A DNA stretch of 64,000 bases, taken from Rhabditophanes sp. KR3021 (lineage: Eukaryota > Nematoda > Chromadorea > Rhabditida > Alloionematidae). The translations under genes and the position numbers were made by a program. The notes beneath the pieces were generated by a model. It searched no databases. It saw nothing but the letters and a program-made list of their open reading frames with translations, and was not told where the DNA came from. Shown here one piece after another: positions 61,084 through 64,000 of this stretch. Each line of letters starts with the position of its first letter. The first letter of the stretch is position 1. The stretch lies in contig CAUJLY010000003.1 of the NCBI GenBank assembly GCA_963281155.1, positions 4,092,001 through 4,156,000 on the forward strand, given 5' to 3'.

Positions 61084-62015
61084 ATTCTTAGTCAAATTAA
61101 TAGATGAATAGTTAGCAACTGTATCGTATCAATAAGCTAAGTTTGGAAAAACGTTGTATTGCTATACCACATACTATAGATTAGACTAGTGTTATAATGC
61201 TTTTTAAAAACAAAATCATGTAAAAGAGAAGTTATAAAATGTCATACACACAAAAATTAATGTGCCGGTTTCGACCATGCAATTATAAATGATATATACA
61301 ATATTGCATACATATTTGAATTATTTATATTCTTCAGTGTGGATCGGATTATATACCATAATAGTATTATCATTGATAGAGTATTTAAAATCAACTTGAA
61401 GATGCAAATAATATTAATAGCAACATTTTTTAAATAAAAACGTTGAAAATAAAGCGAAAAATAATTGATTGTGAATTTGTAAATAAATATGTTAAAAACC
61501 ACCAAACAGAGTCGAAAATCGAGTTTACGTTGTGTTGATTTCTTTATGCTCAATTTATTTTTTAGTATTAAGTTAAATTTATTTTCTTCTTGAGAAACGA
61601 TCTTTGTAGATTTTATAAAGATGAATATATAAGTACACAACATTATTGCTTATGTTTTATGCCTTTTTTATTATACTTACCTTCTAATTTTCCGGAAGAG
61701 CACCAGAGAAATTTAATTTACGCGAACATTCTTACATTTTTACATATTGCGTTATACCATTTCTTTTATCACGATTAATTACTATTTACATGAAAATTCT
61801 TATAAAAATGATTGCCATTTATACGAAATTTTAAAAGATATTTTTTTAAAATAAAAATACATTTATTTGGTTAAAAAATGTACCATGCAATACAAAGATA
61901 AACAACATTTTGCGATATTTCTAAATGACTGCAAAATTGTTCGAAAATGACACATTAATCTCGTGTGTAGTAAAATCTTTATTAACTAGCAATAATCCTA
62001 ATTTTTAAAAACCTA
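61084..62015. other. Intergenic region between PDCL and BCS1
   Basis: About 930 bp, AT-rich. The open frame at 61257-61643 is Ile/Asn/Phe-rich and not credible. Should contain the PDCL promoter and BCS1 3' flank. Confidence 0.5.
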
Positions 62016-64000
62016 TTAAGTTATCAAACTATTTAAATATTGCAAAGCTCCCTTCGGTTCATCCTTGTACATTAATAAATAGCCTTGAATTTGGGCAGGT
62101 GAAACATTGTTTTTGAATTTCATAACTATTTCAACAAAAGCACTAGTATCTTCTGGCGTAGCTAATTCTCCATAAAATCTTTCGAACAATGTTTTGACCA
62201 TCAAAGGTGTGCAATAACCAAGATATTCTTTGCAATCAACGCGTCCTGGTCTAATTAAAGCTGGGTCAAGTCTGTCCAAATGATTTGTTGTCATAAATAG
62301 TATTCTTTCCTCAGCACAAGCAACTCCGTCAATGGCATTTAATAAACCGGAAAATGTGACTCTGAAACATGAAATATTACACTAAAAACGTAATTGGTAG
62401 TCTACCTTGTCATTCCATCATAAGCTCTGTGATTATTCATTGGATCATCCCTAGTTTGAAAAGCAGCATCGACATCTTCCAACAAAATGATACTATTTGG
62501 AGGAGGTGTGTTTAATAAATGATTTAATCTGTCATCGTCCAAGGTTCTTTCACTTAATGATAGCATGCATATACTATATCCAAAATGGCCTGCTAATGCA
62601 CTGATAAAACTACTTTTGCCTGTTCCGGGGAGATTAATAATTAATTAATGTTATGAATATAATGCATGTTGTGTTTTAAAGAGATATTGGAAAGTGTTTT
62701 TAGAGCAAATTGCTTCTTCATTTTAAATTATCTCAACTCAATTTTATCGTTATGGACAAACACAAATTAGAGAAAGCGACAGTTCAGGAATACCAAGGAA
62801 AAGGGTGTTCCAAACACGAATGATTCAAGCAAGAGTTTGCCTCTGAAAGGATGTCATGCAATTGAGCCAGAAGTAGATGCAGAAGGTAAGTATCAACTGT
62901 CAATCATAATCAATCAATTTAGCAGGTGCCGAACAGCTCAGCCAATCTTTTGCAAAGGTATCCACGAATTAACTTGGAAGGGAAAAAGACGAGGTACAAC
63001 TAGATTTGGTAATTGACGATTTTAAAGCTTAAAGAAAGCTGCATCTAGGAAAACATGCACAGAAAAGCAGTCGTTCTATGTCTTGCTAGACCTTCCAAAA
63101 GGGATTGACGTTAAATTGTTAACTGTCGAACAACTTGTGGAAGCCATCTTCTATTGCGGTGTCTCCAATGTTTTGAAAACGAGATTTAATAAGCACATAG
63201 CAGCAACTCAACGCTTTTCTCAAGATTCATCCCTTTGAATGCAAAAGAGACCAAGATTATGAATATTTTACATGGTAAAAGACAATTGGCGGCTATGTAT
63301 CTTGACAACTTATCTAGCAACGAAGCATTCGCCTATGAATATGCTGTAATTCTCGGTCTACAAGATACTATTACAAACATCGATGCCTCTGGACAAACCA
63401 ATCAGGTGATGTATAAGAAACATCCCACTACCATCGAGAGAATCTCTCACATTGTTTTCGAAAAATTGACTTATCTCAAAAACACATCATCTAAACAATG
63501 TTCGACCTAATTTTATCCTTTTTTAACAAATTTTTGATTGCTTTTTGATTGAATACCTGACCCAGGAGGTCCATGCAGGAGATATCCTCTGCGATATGGG
63601 ACACCTCTATCGGAATACCATTTAGCTGATTTGATGAACTCTTCGCAGTCATTATGAATTTTCTGGGATAACCCATTTTCAAGAACAACCGATTCCAATA
63701 ATCTCTTTCTCCTGGCTGGCCCAAACTTTCTCCAATCTGGTCCAACGGCATTATAAACAACAAGTCCTGTTTCTCTCTTTGACAGAGCATCTTTAGTAGC
63801 GGATGCTAGAAAATCTTTCCAAAAAGTAACATTTCCTCCGAATGTGGTTAGCGTTACTGTTTCCAAGGCTGTTCTTCGGTTATTTGATTGAGAAATAACT
63901 TGATCCTGCCTTTGACGGTCAACTTGAATCCAACGATACTTATGCGTAAAATAATGTATCCCGTGTCCAGGCAAAAAATAAAAGTCTGTAGAAGTCCTTC
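62016..64000 (-). CDS. BCS1L: BCS1 AAA ATPase, mitochondrial complex III assembly (5' end off window)
   Basis: Inner-membrane AAA protein that translocates the folded Rieske protein during complex III assembly. Exons: >64000-63557, 62619-62406 and 62361-62016 (stop). The BCS1 N-terminal domain is partly visible ([51 protein letters not shown]). The AAA core follows: [20 protein letters not shown], Walker A GPPGSGKSSF assembled across the long intron, Walker [13 protein letters not shown], sensor [15 protein letters not shown] and arginine finger IRPGRVD. It ends [11 protein letters not shown]. The signal anchor and start lie right of the window. The long intron interrupts Walker A itself. Confidence 0.95.
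62620..63556 (+). mobile_element. Antisense GIY-YIG element forming a BCS1 intron inside Walker A
   Basis: The 937-bp intron reads antisense as a deleted version of the NPRL3 copy: a Ser-rich start ending EPEVDAE at a GTAAGT donor (62886), intron to about 62922, then [18 protein letters not shown], a direct jump to [20 protein letters not shown] (first GIY-YIG strand), [19 protein letters not shown] (second strand) and, after a shift, [20 protein letters not shown] and [14 protein letters not shown] with the Glu, then [13 protein letters not shown]. It ends 46 bp before the host donor GTATTC. On the acceptor side the last intron codons read in phase as P-G-T just before the exon's G-K-S-S, duplicating the Walker A coding of the upstream exon. 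Confidence 0.75.

Noticed and set aside
61257..61643. 128-codon Ile/Phe/Asn-rich minus-strand frame
   Set aside because: Composition follows the AT-rich DNA, and no conserved feature or splicing partner is seen.

Overview
The window looks like the nuclear genome of a nematode. A three-exon gene at 29545-30522 has the nematode cuticle-collagen layout: N-terminal hydrophobic helix, R-x-K-R cleavage site, Cys clusters and Gly-X-Y blocks. A dual oxidase of the BLI-3 type lies at 40868-48778. The DNA is AT-rich and most introns are about 40-60 bp with TTTTAG or TTTCAG acceptors. I could join exons in frame for every gene modelled here. No rRNA, tRNA or CRISPR was recognised.

Layout: a MEC-8/RBPMS-type RNA-binding protein (minus, running off the left edge); about 7 kb of AT-rich DNA; a complete Mutator-like transposon with an 8-bp target duplication (9218-12547); mitochondrial DNAJA3/Tid1 (minus) divergent from kanadaptin (plus); an ER FKBP with EF hands; an FLVCR/SLC49 transporter (minus); an unrecognised 945-residue protein (minus); cuticle collagen; a SAM methyltransferase-like protein; a 1506-residue low-complexity protein; a SAC3-family protein; dual oxidase; a small membrane protein; a coiled-coil protein; then NPRL3, phosducin-like protein and BCS1, all minus and the last running off the right edge.

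The striking feature is in the introns. In six host genes (mec-8-like, DNAJA3, FLVCR, DUOX, NPRL3, PDCL) plus BCS1, unusually long introns of 0.4-2.3 kb hold decayed protein-coding elements. Every recognisable one reads antisense to its host. One family (mec-8, DNAJA3, FLVCR, NPRL3, PDCL and BCS1 introns) ends in what I read as a GIY-YIG nuclease domain, preceded in three copies by a Cys/His finger; two copies share an internal intron. A second family (DUOX introns 2 and 7, NPRL3 introns 3 and 4) encodes a charged protein of unknown function. In DUOX intron 7 and NPRL3 intron 3 the similarity runs from near the donor to the acceptor AG, so the element is essentially the intron. The BCS1 and PDCL inserts show target-duplication-like repeats at their splice junctions. 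I read these as introner-like, intron-creating mobile elements associated with a homing-type nuclease. That interpretation is inference; the shared ends, orientation and reading frames are seen directly.
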